Shown here in pieces: positions 26,958 to 36,021 of a DNA stretch of 64,000 nt (positions within the stretch are counted from its first letter, which is position 1; every line of letters begins with the position of its first letter). The notes beneath the pieces are model-generated. The model saw nothing but the letters and a program-made list of their open reading frames with translations. It had not been told where the DNA came from and ran no database searches. This stretch comes from an uncultured Rhodospirillales bacterium (GTDB lineage Bacteria; Pseudomonadota; Alphaproteobacteria; Rhodospirillales; UBA2165). The DNA lies in the NCBI GenBank assembly GCA_913055735.1, contig CAJXKD010000001.1, positions 558,001-622,000 of the forward strand, written 5' to 3'. A program made the position numbers and the translations under genes.

Positions 26958-27374
26958 TCAAAGCCGGCTTCGCCGTTCGATTTCAACACCAACGCTGGTG
27001 GCATCCGGAAACACGTCCAGCTTCTCGACCCGCACTCGGGCAACGCGAACCCGGTGATCGGACAAGCACATTTCTGCGATTTGCTCGGCCAAGGTCTCGA
27101 CGAGGTTGACGTGGCCCTGCCCTACCAACTGGCGGACGCCTTTCACAACGTCTTCGTAGCAAACGACATCATCCAGTTCGTCGGAACGGTGACCGCCCCC
27201 TTCCGACACGGCAAGATCCAAGTTGACGCGGATCCGCTGGTGCTTCTTTTGCTCATGCCGGTGAACGCCGATAAGGCATTCGAGCACCAAATCCCGCACG
27301 AACACGTGCCGCACCGCCGATTCGGCATCGGCGATCCTGAACGGGTGAACGACATTTCTATCCAATGCTGTCAT
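26958..27374 (-). CDS. folB: Dihydroneopterin aldolase
   Basis: This is a 138-residue FolB-type aldolase or epimerase of folate synthesis. It shows RDLVLECLIGVHRHEQKKHQRIRVNLDLAV, followed by the paired-strand VNLVETLAEQIAEMCL segment with the conserved Glu, and VRVEKLDVFPDATSVGVEIER. It is 55 bases downstream of an SDR gene resembling FolM, so both probably serve pteridine metabolism. Confidence 0.93.
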   Translation of the reverse strand: MTALDRNVVHPFRIADAESAVRHVFVRDLVLECLIGVHRHEQKKHQRIRVNLDLAVSEGGGHRSDELDDVVCYEDVVKGVRQLVGQGHVNLVETLAEQIAEMCLSDHRVRVARVRVEKLDVFPDATSVGVEIERRSRL

Positions 27375-27429
27375 GAAGTCTCTGAATCTCTATGGACGTA
27401 TCGCCGCCGGCTGATCCGCCAAAACCTGG

Positions 27430-28200
27430 CTATTCCTCGGCCAAGTCGGCGCCCTTGGAGGTCGCCCACCCGAGGTGCTGGCCAGAATCCAGGGCTATCA
27501 TTTGCCCGGTCATGGACGGTGACGCAAGGACAAAGCGTACGGCCCCACAGATTTCCCCGACGGAGACCTGGCGCCGTAAGGGTGTCCCCTCATATTGGCG
27601 CCTGAATTGGGCCTCGTCCTGACGTGGCGACGGCAGGGTCGGGCCCGGCCCGATGCCGTTGACCCGAATGGCCGGGGCCAACGCCAGGGCCAGGGTTTGG
27701 GTCAAGGTCCAGAGCCCGGCCTTGCTGAGCGTATAGGAGACGAAATGCGGGGTCAGGTTCCACACCCGCTGATCCAGGATATTGATGATGTTGCCGCCCC
27801 CCCCCTGAGGAAGCTGGCGGGCAACAGCCTGCGACAGGACAAATGGCGCCCGTAAATTCGTCTCCATATGCCGGTCCCAGGACTCGCGGGTCGCATCTTC
27901 CACCTCGTCGCGTTCGAAGGTGGAGGCATTGTTGATCAAGCAGGTGACCGGTCCAAGGCCGCCGGCAACGGCGGGGATAAGCGTATCAACCGACGCCTCG
28001 TCCATCAGATCGGCCGCCACCGCCATCGCCGTTCCGCCGTCATCGCGTATCTCGGCGACAAGGCTCTCGGCCTCGTCCTTGGATGTCCAGTAATGCGCGG
28101 CGACGGCCCAGCCCGCTTTGGCAAGATCGCGCGCAATCCCGCGGCCGATCCTATGCGCCGCGCCGGTAATCAGAACAACGCCGGAGCTATCTTTTGTCAT
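27430..28200 (-). CDS. Short-chain dehydrogenase, FolM/pteridine reductase-like
   Basis: This is a 256-residue SDR. The cofactor loop is LITGAAHRIGRGIA, with an Arg that suits NADPH, the NNAS motif is present, and the catalytic YTLSK follows NILDQRVWNLTPHFVS. The DQRVW-xx-TPHF-xSYTLSKA block is characteristic of FolM and PTR1 dihydromonapterin or pteridine reductases, and folB lies downstream. A run of nine C (27797-27805) encodes part of a Gly run and is a potential slippage site. The frame is intact here. Confidence 0.85.
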   Translation of the reverse strand: MTKDSSGVVLITGAAHRIGRGIARDLAKAGWAVAAHYWTSKDEAESLVAEIRDDGGTAMAVAADLMDEASVDTLIPAVAGGLGPVTCLINNASTFERDEVEDATRESWDRHMETNLRAPFVLSQAVARQLPQGGGGNIINILDQRVWNLTPHFVSYTLSKAGLWTLTQTLALALAPAIRVNGIGPGPTLPSPRQDEAQFRRQYEGTPLRRQVSVGEICGAVRFVLASPSMTGQMIALDSGQHLGWATSKGADLAEE

Positions 28201-28269
28201 GGGCGCACAATGAGCAAAGCCGTCACATGGTGCAAGTCAAAGCGACACATGGATTAGGCCCCGCTGGGA

Positions 28270-29244
28270 TTAGGCCGGTAGGATTCGATCGATGCCCAGC
28301 CCGAGGGCAACCATATAAACGACATATAGAGCAACCATGGCACTGGCGGCGATCCGGCCAATCGCCTGCTTGCTGGTCACCATGAACGGCATCAGGATCA
28401 ACGTTGCGATCACCATCATCCAAACGTCGAATGAGATGACCCGTTCCGGAACTTCGAGGGGGGTGAGAACTGACACCACCCCAACCACACCGAGGACATT
28501 GAACAGATTGCTGCCGACGACATTCCCCAAGGCAACGTCTGAATGACCGCGATAGGCAGCCACCGCGGATGCCGCCAGTTCGGGCAGCGAGGTGCCGATG
28601 GCGATAATCGACAAACCGATAACGGCGTCGCTGACGCCAAACGCCTGAGCGGTGGCGACGGCGCCCCGCACCAAGAGTTCGGACCCGAACAGCAACCCGC
28701 CGAGACCGCCCGCAAACATCACCATGGCCAACACCATGGATTGCGGCAGTCCACCGAGTTCCTCGACCTCCTCTACGTGAAGTTCGCCGATATCGTCCTT
28801 GCCCGACAATTCGCGCCGAAAGGAATGCCACAGAAACAGACCGAACGCGGCCAACAGGGCGATGCCCGCCCATAAATCGATGACACCGCGAAAGGTCAAA
28901 ACCGAAAACACCAGCGTACCGCCCAGGAGCACGAGAGCATCACGGATCAGCCCCTTGGTCGCACAAGCAATGGGGGTGATCATGCCGCTGATACCCAAGA
29001 TCAAGAGAATGTTGGCAATATTGCTGCCGACGAGATTGCCGATGGACAGGCCGGGCGCCCCGGAAAATGCGGCGTTCAGCGACACGACAAGCTCGGGCGC
29101 GGAGGTTCCGAAAGCGACGACGGTCATGCCAATGACCATGGTCGAAACGCCAAGGCGCTGGGCCATGCCAACCGCGCCCCGAACCATAATTTCCGCGCCG
29201 CCGACCAGCAGGACGAAACCGCCAACAATCTGGAGATATATCAT
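28270..29244 (-). CDS. Calcium/sodium antiporter, CaCA family (YrbG-like)
   Basis: This 324-residue inner-membrane exchanger has about ten helices. Both alpha repeats are complete: GTSAPELVVSLNAAFSG with GNLVGSNIANILLILG, and GTSLPELAASAVAAYRG with GNVVGSNLFNVLGVVG. A cytoplasmic loop in the middle is Glu-rich (DDIGELHVEEVEELG), which may bind calcium. Inverted duplicated halves are the known architecture of this family. Confidence 0.93.
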   Translation of the reverse strand: MIYLQIVGGFVLLVGGAEIMVRGAVGMAQRLGVSTMVIGMTVVAFGTSAPELVVSLNAAFSGAPGLSIGNLVGSNIANILLILGISGMITPIACATKGLIRDALVLLGGTLVFSVLTFRGVIDLWAGIALLAAFGLFLWHSFRRELSGKDDIGELHVEEVEELGGLPQSMVLAMVMFAGGLGGLLFGSELLVRGAVATAQAFGVSDAVIGLSIIAIGTSLPELAASAVAAYRGHSDVALGNVVGSNLFNVLGVVGVVSVLTPLEVPERVISFDVWMMVIATLILMPFMVTSKQAIGRIAASAMVALYVVYMVALGLGIDRILPA

Positions 29245-29317
29245 AGCCGAGAGCAGTCCTAGACAGGCAGCGGTTAAACCTTCGATAAGGAGAATAGCCG
29301 GGTTGCGGTATGCCGCA

Positions 29318-29392
29318 CTATGAGAGAACCGAAACGAAAATCAACGCCAAATACATGAGGACAACGATACCCGCCGGAAATTTCCGTCTCAA
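29318..29392 (-). CDS. Possible 24-residue membrane peptide coupled to tgt
   Basis: A TTG (29390-29392) overlaps the tgt stop codon as TTGA. It opens a frame [24 protein letters not shown] with three basic residues followed by one continuous hydrophobic helix. The same TTGA overlap starts moaD from the moeA stop in this window. No homologue is recognised, and at this length chance cannot be excluded. Confidence 0.3.
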   Translation of the reverse strand: MRRKFPAGIVVLMYLALIFVSVLS

Positions 29393-30516
29393 AGCGGATC
29401 GATGTCACCCATCGCGTGACGAGAGGTTGTTTCCTTTTGAAACGCGGCAAAAGTCCCGGCGTCGATGGCGGCGCGCATCCCGGCCATCAGGTCCTGATAA
29501 TACTGAATGTTGTGCCACGTCATCAGCATGGCACCGAGAATCTCTCCGGCTTTGACCAGGTGGTGGAGATAGGCGCGGCTGTAATCGCGGCACGCCGGGC
29601 AGGCACACGCGTCGTCCAGAGGACGTGGGTCTTCGGCATGGCGCGCATTGCGGATATTGACCTCGCCGCGCCGCACGAAGGCCTGCCCCGTGCGTCCCGA
29701 CCGGGTGGGAAGAACGCAATCGAACATGTCGATGCCTCGCGCGACGGCGCCGACCAAATCGTCGGGACGGCCGACCCCCATTAAATAGCGGGGCCGATCC
29801 GCCGGCAAATGCGGAACCGTCACATCCAGGGTCTCGAACATCGCCTGTTGCCCCTCGCCGACGGCGAGACCACCGACCGCATACCCGTCGAAACCCAACG
29901 CCACCAACCCCTGCGCGGAGCGAGCACGCAAATCCGGGCGGGTGCCGCCCTGAACGATCCCGAACAGACCGTAGCCGTCCCGGGACACGAACGCCGTCTT
30001 GCTCCGTTCTGCCCATCGCATGGAAAGTTCCACCGATGCCGCCAACCGCTTCGCGTCCGCCGGCAAGGCCACGCATTCGTCGAGTACCATGCTGATGTCG
30101 GCATCCAGCATGCGCTGGATATCCACTGAGGTCTCGGGCGTTAGACTGTGTCGGCTGCCGTCGATATGCGATTGGAAGGTCACACCCTTTTCTTCGATCT
30201 TGCGCAATTTGGCCAATGACATGACCTGAAAGCCGCCGGAATCGGTGAGGATCGGTCCCGGCCAATTCATGAAGCGGTGCAAGCCGCCCAAGGCCTCAAT
30301 CCGTTTCGCACCGGGACGCAGCATGAGGTGATAGGTATTGCCGAGGATCATCTGTGCCCCCGTGCTCGCCACGGCCTCGGGCGTCATCGCCTTGACGGTC
30401 GCCGCCGTCCCGACGGGCATGAAGGCGGGTGTCTCAACGACGCCATGGGCGGTCGTGATCCTCCCCCGGCGGGCGCTGCCATCCGTCGTGAGCAGTTCAA
30501 AACCGGTGCCGCTCAT
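29389..30516 (-). CDS. tgt: Queuine tRNA-ribosyltransferase
   Basis: This 375-residue enzyme exchanges guanine-34 for preQ1 in tRNA with GUN anticodons. The nucleophile region is [12 protein letters not shown], with [16 protein letters not shown]. The zinc ligands are C-x-C-x2-C ([17 protein letters not shown]) and a distal His. It overlaps the queA stop by four bases (ATGA), so the two queuosine genes are translationally coupled. Confidence 0.97.
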   Translation of the reverse strand: MSGTGFELLTTDGSARRGRITTAHGVVETPAFMPVGTAATVKAMTPEAVASTGAQMILGNTYHLMLRPGAKRIEALGGLHRFMNWPGPILTDSGGFQVMSLAKLRKIEEKGVTFQSHIDGSRHSLTPETSVDIQRMLDADISMVLDECVALPADAKRLAASVELSMRWAERSKTAFVSRDGYGLFGIVQGGTRPDLRARSAQGLVALGFDGYAVGGLAVGEGQQAMFETLDVTVPHLPADRPRYLMGVGRPDDLVGAVARGIDMFDCVLPTRSGRTGQAFVRRGEVNIRNARHAEDPRPLDDACACPACRDYSRAYLHHLVKAGEILGAMLMTWHNIQYYQDLMAGMRAAIDAGTFAAFQKETTSRHAMGDIDPL

Positions 30517-31550
30517 GCGTTCTCCGCCGGGTCAAGAAGACAGCAGTCGCCATAGGAATAGAACCGGTAGCGTTGCGCAATCGCGTGCCGGTACGCGGCT
30601 TTCATCCGATCGATGCCGGCAAACGCGCAGACCAGCATGAACAACGTCGAACGGGGAAGATGGAAATTGGTCAACATGACGTCGACCGCCTTGAAACTAA
30701 ATCCGGGCGTAATGAAGATCGCAGTATCGCCCACAAAGGGCATGATTTCCCCTGTGGGCGCGGCCGCCGTTTCCAAAAGACGCACGACCGTGGTGCCGAC
30801 GGCAACGATACGGCGCCCGGCCGCCTTGGCATCCCGCAGACGCGCCGCCGTGGCTGCGTCGATTTCCCCGAATTCCGCATGCATGACGTGATCTTCCACA
30901 CGGTCCGCCTTGACCGGCAGAAAGGTGCCTGCGCCGACATGCAAGGTCAACGTCGCGGTCTCGATCCCTGCGGCCTTCAAAGCCTCCATCAGATCAGGGG
31001 TGAAATGCAGTCCCGCCGTCGGCGCCGCAACGGCACCGTCCCGGGCGGCAAACATCGTCTGATAGTCTTGCCGGTCCTGGGCGTTGCCCTCGGACGGCCG
31101 CTTGATGTAGGGAGGCAGCGGCATCCGCCCGTATCGGTGAAGCGCCTCGAACAAGGCGGCGGTGTTCAAACCGAAATCCAAGACCACCTCTCCGCCATCC
31201 CGCTTTTCGATAACCTGCGCGCACAGATCATCCGAGAACGAAATTTCGTCATTCGCGCGCAATCGTTTAGCCGGGCGGGCAAAGGCGGCCCAGCGGCCGC
31301 CCTCGAGCGCCTTGTGCAACGTTACCTCCACCCGCGCCTCACCCCGTTCTCCGGTAAGCCGCGCCGGAATAACCCGGGTATCGTTGAATACCATTAGGTC
31401 GCCGGGCCGCAGGAGTCCCGGCAGATCGGAAACGTGATGATCCTCCAACCGGGATCCAACGTGCAACAGGCGCGCGGCTTCGCGGGGCACCGCAGGTGAT
31501 TGCGCGATGAGGTCGGCCGGCAGGTCGAAATCGAAGGCATCAACCTTCAT
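30513..31550 (-). CDS. queA: S-adenosylmethionine:tRNA ribosyltransferase-isomerase
   Basis: This 345-residue enzyme adds the cyclopentenediol precursor from SAM to preQ1-tRNA. Typical segments are [58 protein letters not shown] and [19 protein letters not shown]. It is upstream of tgt. Confidence 0.97.
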   Translation of the reverse strand: MKVDAFDFDLPADLIAQSPAVPREAARLLHVGSRLEDHHVSDLPGLLRPGDLMVFNDTRVIPARLTGERGEARVEVTLHKALEGGRWAAFARPAKRLRANDEISFSDDLCAQVIEKRDGGEVVLDFGLNTAALFEALHRYGRMPLPPYIKRPSEGNAQDRQDYQTMFAARDGAVAAPTAGLHFTPDLMEALKAAGIETATLTLHVGAGTFLPVKADRVEDHVMHAEFGEIDAATAARLRDAKAAGRRIVAVGTTVVRLLETAAAPTGEIMPFVGDTAIFITPGFSFKAVDVMLTNFHLPRSTLFMLVCAFAGIDRMKAAYRHAIAQRYRFYSYGDCCLLDPAENA

Positions 31551-31743
31551 GAATGAATGGTCCTCGACGGGTTTTCCCTAGCGGGTATCCAGGGGTATGG
31601 CGCGGCGGCCGGCGCGGACCCTACAGCATCCGGTCGGAAAGCTGAACCTTTTGCGTTTACGTTGCATTCAGGGGCTAGGTTTCCAGGGGTTGTGGGACTA
31701 TCTTCATGAGTATGAGACCCCTCAACCGATACGGCCCGATATC

Positions 31744-32190
31744 GTGATCGACGAAATCTACAATGTCGATGTTCTGCGCCTTGCCGCGAATATTTCGCGG
31801 ATCGACCCGATCGACCGGCCCGACGCCCATGCCGAGCTGTGGAGCCCCGTTTGCGGGAGCAGCATAGCCGTCGACATTAAATTAAAAGACGGACGGATCA
31901 GCGATTTTGCCCAGCATATCAAAGCATGCGCCCTGGGACAGGCGGCGGCGTCCGTACTGGCACAGCACGTTATCGGCCATGATCTAGCGGAACTGGAAAA
32001 GTTGCGCGACCAAATGGCCGCCATGTTGAAAGGCGACGGTCCACCGCCGGGCGGCGACTGGCAAGCGCTGTCGGCACTGGCCCCGGCCAGGGCGGCGACG
32101 TCGCGCCATGGCGCCATCCTGCTTCCGTTCGACGCAGTAATTGCCGCAATAAAGTCGGCATTAGTAGAAACAGCGACAAGGGATGCATAG
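31744..32190 (+). CDS. NifU/IscU-like iron-sulfur scaffold protein
   Basis: This is a 148-residue IscU/NifU N-terminal family protein. Two of the three cluster cysteines are visible (SPVCGSSIAVDI and HIKACALGQAAASVLA). The region where the third would lie reads SRHGAILLPFDA and has no Cys. The frame is open from 31597, but homologues start at (V/M)IDEIYNVDVLRLAANI, so GTG 31744 is chosen; its ribosome-binding site is weak. This alphaproteobacterial subgroup is often called a hypothetical iron-sulfur assembly scaffold. Confidence 0.78.
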   Translation: MIDEIYNVDVLRLAANISRIDPIDRPDAHAELWSPVCGSSIAVDIKLKDGRISDFAQHIKACALGQAAASVLAQHVIGHDLAELEKLRDQMAAMLKGDGPPPGGDWQALSALAPARAATSRHGAILLPFDAVIAAIKSALVETATRDA

Positions 32191-32241
32191 GGGAGACAAT
32201 TGAAGCCGGTGTCTGAACTCTAGCCCTAACGGAAGTTTCCC

Positions 32242-33984
32242 ATGCACGGGTCCGATGTCTTGATTAATGCGCTGGTCTTCCTGGCCGCTGCCGTTGTCAT
32301 CGTACCCCTTTTGAAAATGCTCAAGTCGAGCCCCGTTCTCGGATATCTGGCGGCAGGGGTTTTAATCGGCCCATATGGGCTCGGTTTTTTCGCGAATGCG
32401 GACGCGCCCAATACCCTGGCCGAGCTGGGGGTGGTGTTCCTCCTATTCACCATCGGGCTCGAACTGTCCCTTGGCCGGCTACGACAATTGGGCCGATTGG
32501 TCTTCGGCCTCGGCACCCTCCAAGTGTCCGTCACCGGCGTCGTGATCGGTGCGGTCGCTCTGTTGCTGGGCACGGACATCAATGCCGCCATCGTCGTCGG
32601 CGCCGGTCTCGCCCTGTCGTCCACCGCCTTCGTCCTTCAGCTTCTGTCCGAACGGGGTGAGCGTACGACGCCCTTCGGGCAAATCGCATTTGCGGTGCTG
32701 CTGTTTCAGGACCTCGTCATCGTCCCGCTTCTTATCCTTGTCCCGCTGCTCGGCGCCGAGGGCGCCACGCTGTTTACCTCTTTGGCGACGGCGATCCTGA
32801 AGGCGGGCGCCGCCATCGTCGCGGTCATCGTTGCAGGCCGTCTGGTTCTTCGGCCCGCCTACCGGTTCATTGCGGGAACCGGGGGATCCGAATTGTTCGT
32901 CGCGGCTACTCTCCTCGTCGTGCTCGGGACGAGTTGGCTCCTGTCCTTGGCCGGTCTCTCGATGGCATTGGGGGCCTTCCTGGCCGGCCTGCTGCTTGCC
33001 GAGACCGAGTACCGCCATCAGGTAGAAGCCGACATCCGGCCTTTCCGCGGGCTCCTGCTTGGGCTGTTCTTTATGACCATCGGCTTGTCCGTCAACATCG
33101 CGCTCGTCGCCGACGAGATCGTTCGCGTCCTTTTGCTGGTCGCCGCGCTGCTGATCGGCAAATCCGTGCTTATCGCCCTCTTGTGCTGGGCCATCCGCCT
33201 CCCCTTCGGCACGTCGGCCCGTGTCGGCTTGCTGCTGAGCCAAGGCGGCGAGTTCGGGTTCCTCCTGTTTGGCGTCGCCATGACCGCCGGTGTTATCCCC
33301 GAGCGCCTCGGCGCCATTCTGCTCGCCACGGTGACAATCAGCATGGCGGCTACGCCGCTGATGGCCTGGCTCGGTGACAAGGTTTCCCATGTCCTCAACC
33401 CACCGATCCGCCGGGATCTGACCCGAATCGAAGCAGTGAGCACGGAGCTTACCGATCATGTCGTCATTATCGGGTTCGGCCGCGTCGGCCAGACGATCGG
33501 GATGATCCTGTCGGCTTGCGGCATCCCCCACCTTGCCCTCGACCGGGACCAGAAATTGATCGCCGAATGCCGGTATCGGGAGACTCCGGTGTTCTATGGC
33601 GACGCCACCGATATCGCAGTCCTTTCCGCCGCCGGCGTCGGGCGCGCGCGGGCCGCCGTGGTCACGGTCGATCAGGCGCAAGCGACGAGCCTCACCGTCG
33701 CCGCCTTGCGGGAAAGTTTCCCAGATCTGGAGATCATTGTGCGGGCGCGCGACCTGGCACACGTGCTCCATCTGGAACGCCTGGGCGCCTCCGCTGTCGT
33801 GCCCGACACCGTCGAGGCCAGTCTGCAATTGGGCGGTCTTGTCCTGCGGTCGACCGGTATCAACGCCGAAGACATTTCCGATCTTTTGGACGATTTTCGG
33901 GAAGACGATTACGCGCGACTCGGTGAGGTGGTGGATGACGACGGCGCTGCCACGAAATCAAGGCCCGCTTCATCCGGCTCCTAA
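32242..33984 (+). CDS. CPA2-family cation:proton antiporter with TrkA-N domain (KefB-like)
   Basis: This is a 580-residue protein. Residues 1-390 form 12 or so hydrophobic helices of the Na/H exchanger fold (FTIGLELSLGRLR, FQDLVIVPLL, LAGLLLAETEYRHQVEADI, SQGGEFGFLLFG). A soluble RCK/TrkA-N nucleotide-binding domain follows (HVVIIGFGRVGQTIG), with acidic ends. KefB/KefC relatives export potassium in exchange for protons under electrophile stress; no KefF or KefG partner is nearby. Its stop overlaps the convergent kinase stop by 4 bases. Confidence 0.92.
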   Translation: MHGSDVLINALVFLAAAVVIVPLLKMLKSSPVLGYLAAGVLIGPYGLGFFANADAPNTLAELGVVFLLFTIGLELSLGRLRQLGRLVFGLGTLQVSVTGVVIGAVALLLGTDINAAIVVGAGLALSSTAFVLQLLSERGERTTPFGQIAFAVLLFQDLVIVPLLILVPLLGAEGATLFTSLATAILKAGAAIVAVIVAGRLVLRPAYRFIAGTGGSELFVAATLLVVLGTSWLLSLAGLSMALGAFLAGLLLAETEYRHQVEADIRPFRGLLLGLFFMTIGLSVNIALVADEIVRVLLLVAALLIGKSVLIALLCWAIRLPFGTSARVGLLLSQGGEFGFLLFGVAMTAGVIPERLGAILLATVTISMAATPLMAWLGDKVSHVLNPPIRRDLTRIEAVSTELTDHVVIIGFGRVGQTIGMILSACGIPHLALDRDQKLIAECRYRETPVFYGDATDIAVLSAAGVGRARAAVVTVDQAQATSLTVAALRESFPDLEIIVRARDLAHVLHLERLGASAVVPDTVEASLQLGGLVLRSTGINAEDISDLLDDFREDDYARLGEVVDDDGAATKSRPASSGS

Positions 33985-36008
33985 CCCGGCGGCGCGGGAG
34001 TCGGCCGATCGATCGCCAGCGGCAGTTCGAACCAGAAGGAACTGCCGACACCCTCCTCGCTCTCGAAACCGATGCGGCCGTCCAGATGTTCGACGATTTG
34101 CTTCGAGATGCTGAGTCCGATCCCGGTCCCCTCGATCTGTCCCGCCTCACGGCCTAAGCGATTGAACGGAACGAAGACTTGCGATTGTTGATCCTTACCG
34201 ATCCCAAAACCGGTATCGATCACGTCCACCCGCAACCTGTCCGGTTGCACGACCGCCGCTTCGAGCGTGACCGTTCCGCCACTGCGGTTATATTTAACGG
34301 CATTGCTCAATAGGTTGAGCAAGACTTGACGGAACCTGCGGGGGTCGGTCCGAAGAACGGGAAGGTTTTGGCCCGATGCCTGATCGATAACCGTGACGCT
34401 TTTTTCGCGCGCGCGCTCCTCGACCATTGCCAGACAGTCCCTGATCGCACCCGAGAGATCGACGTCCTCGACCGAAACCGAAACCTTCCCCGCCTCGATC
34501 TTGGAAAGCTCCAAAATCTGGTCGATCAACTCGTGAAGATGCTGACCGCTTTTGATCACGTAGCTGACATACTCTTCCTGCCTGGGGGACAGGATTTCGC
34601 CCGGACACCCCTGCAAGAGTTCCCCAAAGCCGATAACGGCATTCAACGGCGTTCTCAACTCGTGGCTCATGCTCGACAGGAACTCGGACTTCGCCCGGTT
34701 CGCCATCTCAGCTTCCTGTTGCTGTTTCTTCAACTCCGTCACGTCGAAGTAGAAGGCGATTGTGCTACCGTCGGCGAGCCTCTGTTGTTTCACCTTGAGC
34801 CACCGTTCGCCGGCGAGCTTGATCTCCTGTTCACTCGATGTCCATTTACGCGAGTCCAATTGCTCGGCCACCCATGCCGCCTCGCGGCCACGCGCGCTTT
34901 CCACCTCGTCGCCATAGGCAACGGCCCAGATGTATTCCTCGAACGAGGTTCCGGGAATCAGCAGGCGTTCGGAATCCGGCCGGAGTTGCCGGAAATAGTT
35001 GTTGCACACGACGAAATGGTCGTCGGCATCCCACAATGTGAAACCGGCGTTGAGGCTTTCCATCGCCCAAAAGAAGCGCTTACGCGTGCTGTCCGCTTCC
35101 ATTTGCGCTTCGACTTCCATCGTCACGTCGCTGGTCGATCCACGGTAGCCGACAAATTCCCCATCATCATCGAAGACGGGAATGCAGGAAACACGCGCGT
35201 AGCTGAGACTGCCCGCACCATGGGCGCGCGTAAAAATAAAGTCCGAGGCCGGTTTATGAGCCTCCATCAACCGGCGTAATCGCCCCACCTCACCCCGCCG
35301 GTCACTACCGACCAGGGCCTCCCAATAGACCTTCCCGACAAGGCGCTCGGAGGGAACCGTCAGCAGCTTCTTGGGCGGTGACACGTAGGTAAATCGAAAA
35401 TCGCGGTCGAGTTCCCAGAAACGGTCCGCCGCGGTCGTCGCGAAATCCTTGAACCGTTGTTCGCTTTCCTTGAGCGCGTCCGCTGCCTGCTTGCGCTCGG
35501 TGATATCGTGATAGGTGCCCAAGACGCCAATCACCTCGCCCTCGAGACTCAGCAACGGCACCTTGGTCGTTTCCACCCAGACTGTCTCCTCGCCGGCTGT
35601 GATGTGGGGCTCTTCATAACGCAGCATGGGCCGCTGGCCCGCCATGGCCGCGCGGTCGTCGGACCGGAAACGCTCGGCCAACTCCGCCCAGGGCATCTGG
35701 TCGTCGGTGAGACCGATGATCTGATCGGGACTGTCGAAGCCGGCATCTTCCGCGAAGGCTTGGTTACATCCCGCATAAACCAAATCCTTATCCTTCCAGA
35801 ACACCCGCGCCGGTATGGTGTTCAAGACGGCATTCAGCAACCGATTGGTTTCCAGTAGAGCGGGAGCGGATTTCCGCGACTTCGTGGCCGTGCGCCGTCG
35901 CGCCGGCGTTTTTCGCTTGTTGGCGGATGGCTCACGAGTCTTCGGCTTCCGCAGGTTCCGCGTGGAAGACGCTTTGGGCTTCGGGGAGGTGTTTTTCCGG
36001 GCCGCCAT
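33981..36008 (-). CDS. Soluble triple-PAS sensor histidine kinase
   Basis: This is a 675-residue kinase, last gene of the signalling operon. The N-terminus is a Lys/Arg/Ser/Thr-rich disordered tail of about 50 residues, like histone H1 tails. Three PAS domains follow (one with VFWKDKDLVYAGCNQAFAEDAG), then HisKA (SHELRTPLNAVIGFGELL) and HATPase (NLLSNAVKYNRSGG, DTGFGIGKD, GTGIGLSISKQIVEHLDG). There are no membrane helices. ATG 36008, 13 bases after the preceding gene, has GGAAGG before it; the longer frame to 36062 would overlap that gene. Stimulus and target are unknown. Confidence 0.9.
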   Translation of the reverse strand: MAARKNTSPKPKASSTRNLRKPKTREPSANKRKTPARRRTATKSRKSAPALLETNRLLNAVLNTIPARVFWKDKDLVYAGCNQAFAEDAGFDSPDQIIGLTDDQMPWAELAERFRSDDRAAMAGQRPMLRYEEPHITAGEETVWVETTKVPLLSLEGEVIGVLGTYHDITERKQAADALKESEQRFKDFATTAADRFWELDRDFRFTYVSPPKKLLTVPSERLVGKVYWEALVGSDRRGEVGRLRRLMEAHKPASDFIFTRAHGAGSLSYARVSCIPVFDDDGEFVGYRGSTSDVTMEVEAQMEADSTRKRFFWAMESLNAGFTLWDADDHFVVCNNYFRQLRPDSERLLIPGTSFEEYIWAVAYGDEVESARGREAAWVAEQLDSRKWTSSEQEIKLAGERWLKVKQQRLADGSTIAFYFDVTELKKQQQEAEMANRAKSEFLSSMSHELRTPLNAVIGFGELLQGCPGEILSPRQEEYVSYVIKSGQHLHELIDQILELSKIEAGKVSVSVEDVDLSGAIRDCLAMVEERAREKSVTVIDQASGQNLPVLRTDPRRFRQVLLNLLSNAVKYNRSGGTVTLEAAVVQPDRLRVDVIDTGFGIGKDQQSQVFVPFNRLGREAGQIEGTGIGLSISKQIVEHLDGRIGFESEEGVGSSFWFELPLAIDRPTPAPPG

Positions 36009-36021
36009 CAACGCCTTCCCA

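Noticed and set aside
32479..33828. 449-codon minus-strand frame opposite the CPA2 antiporter
   Set aside because: It is antisense to a clear membrane transporter, and its translation is hydrophilic and repetitive in Asp/Gln/Gly.
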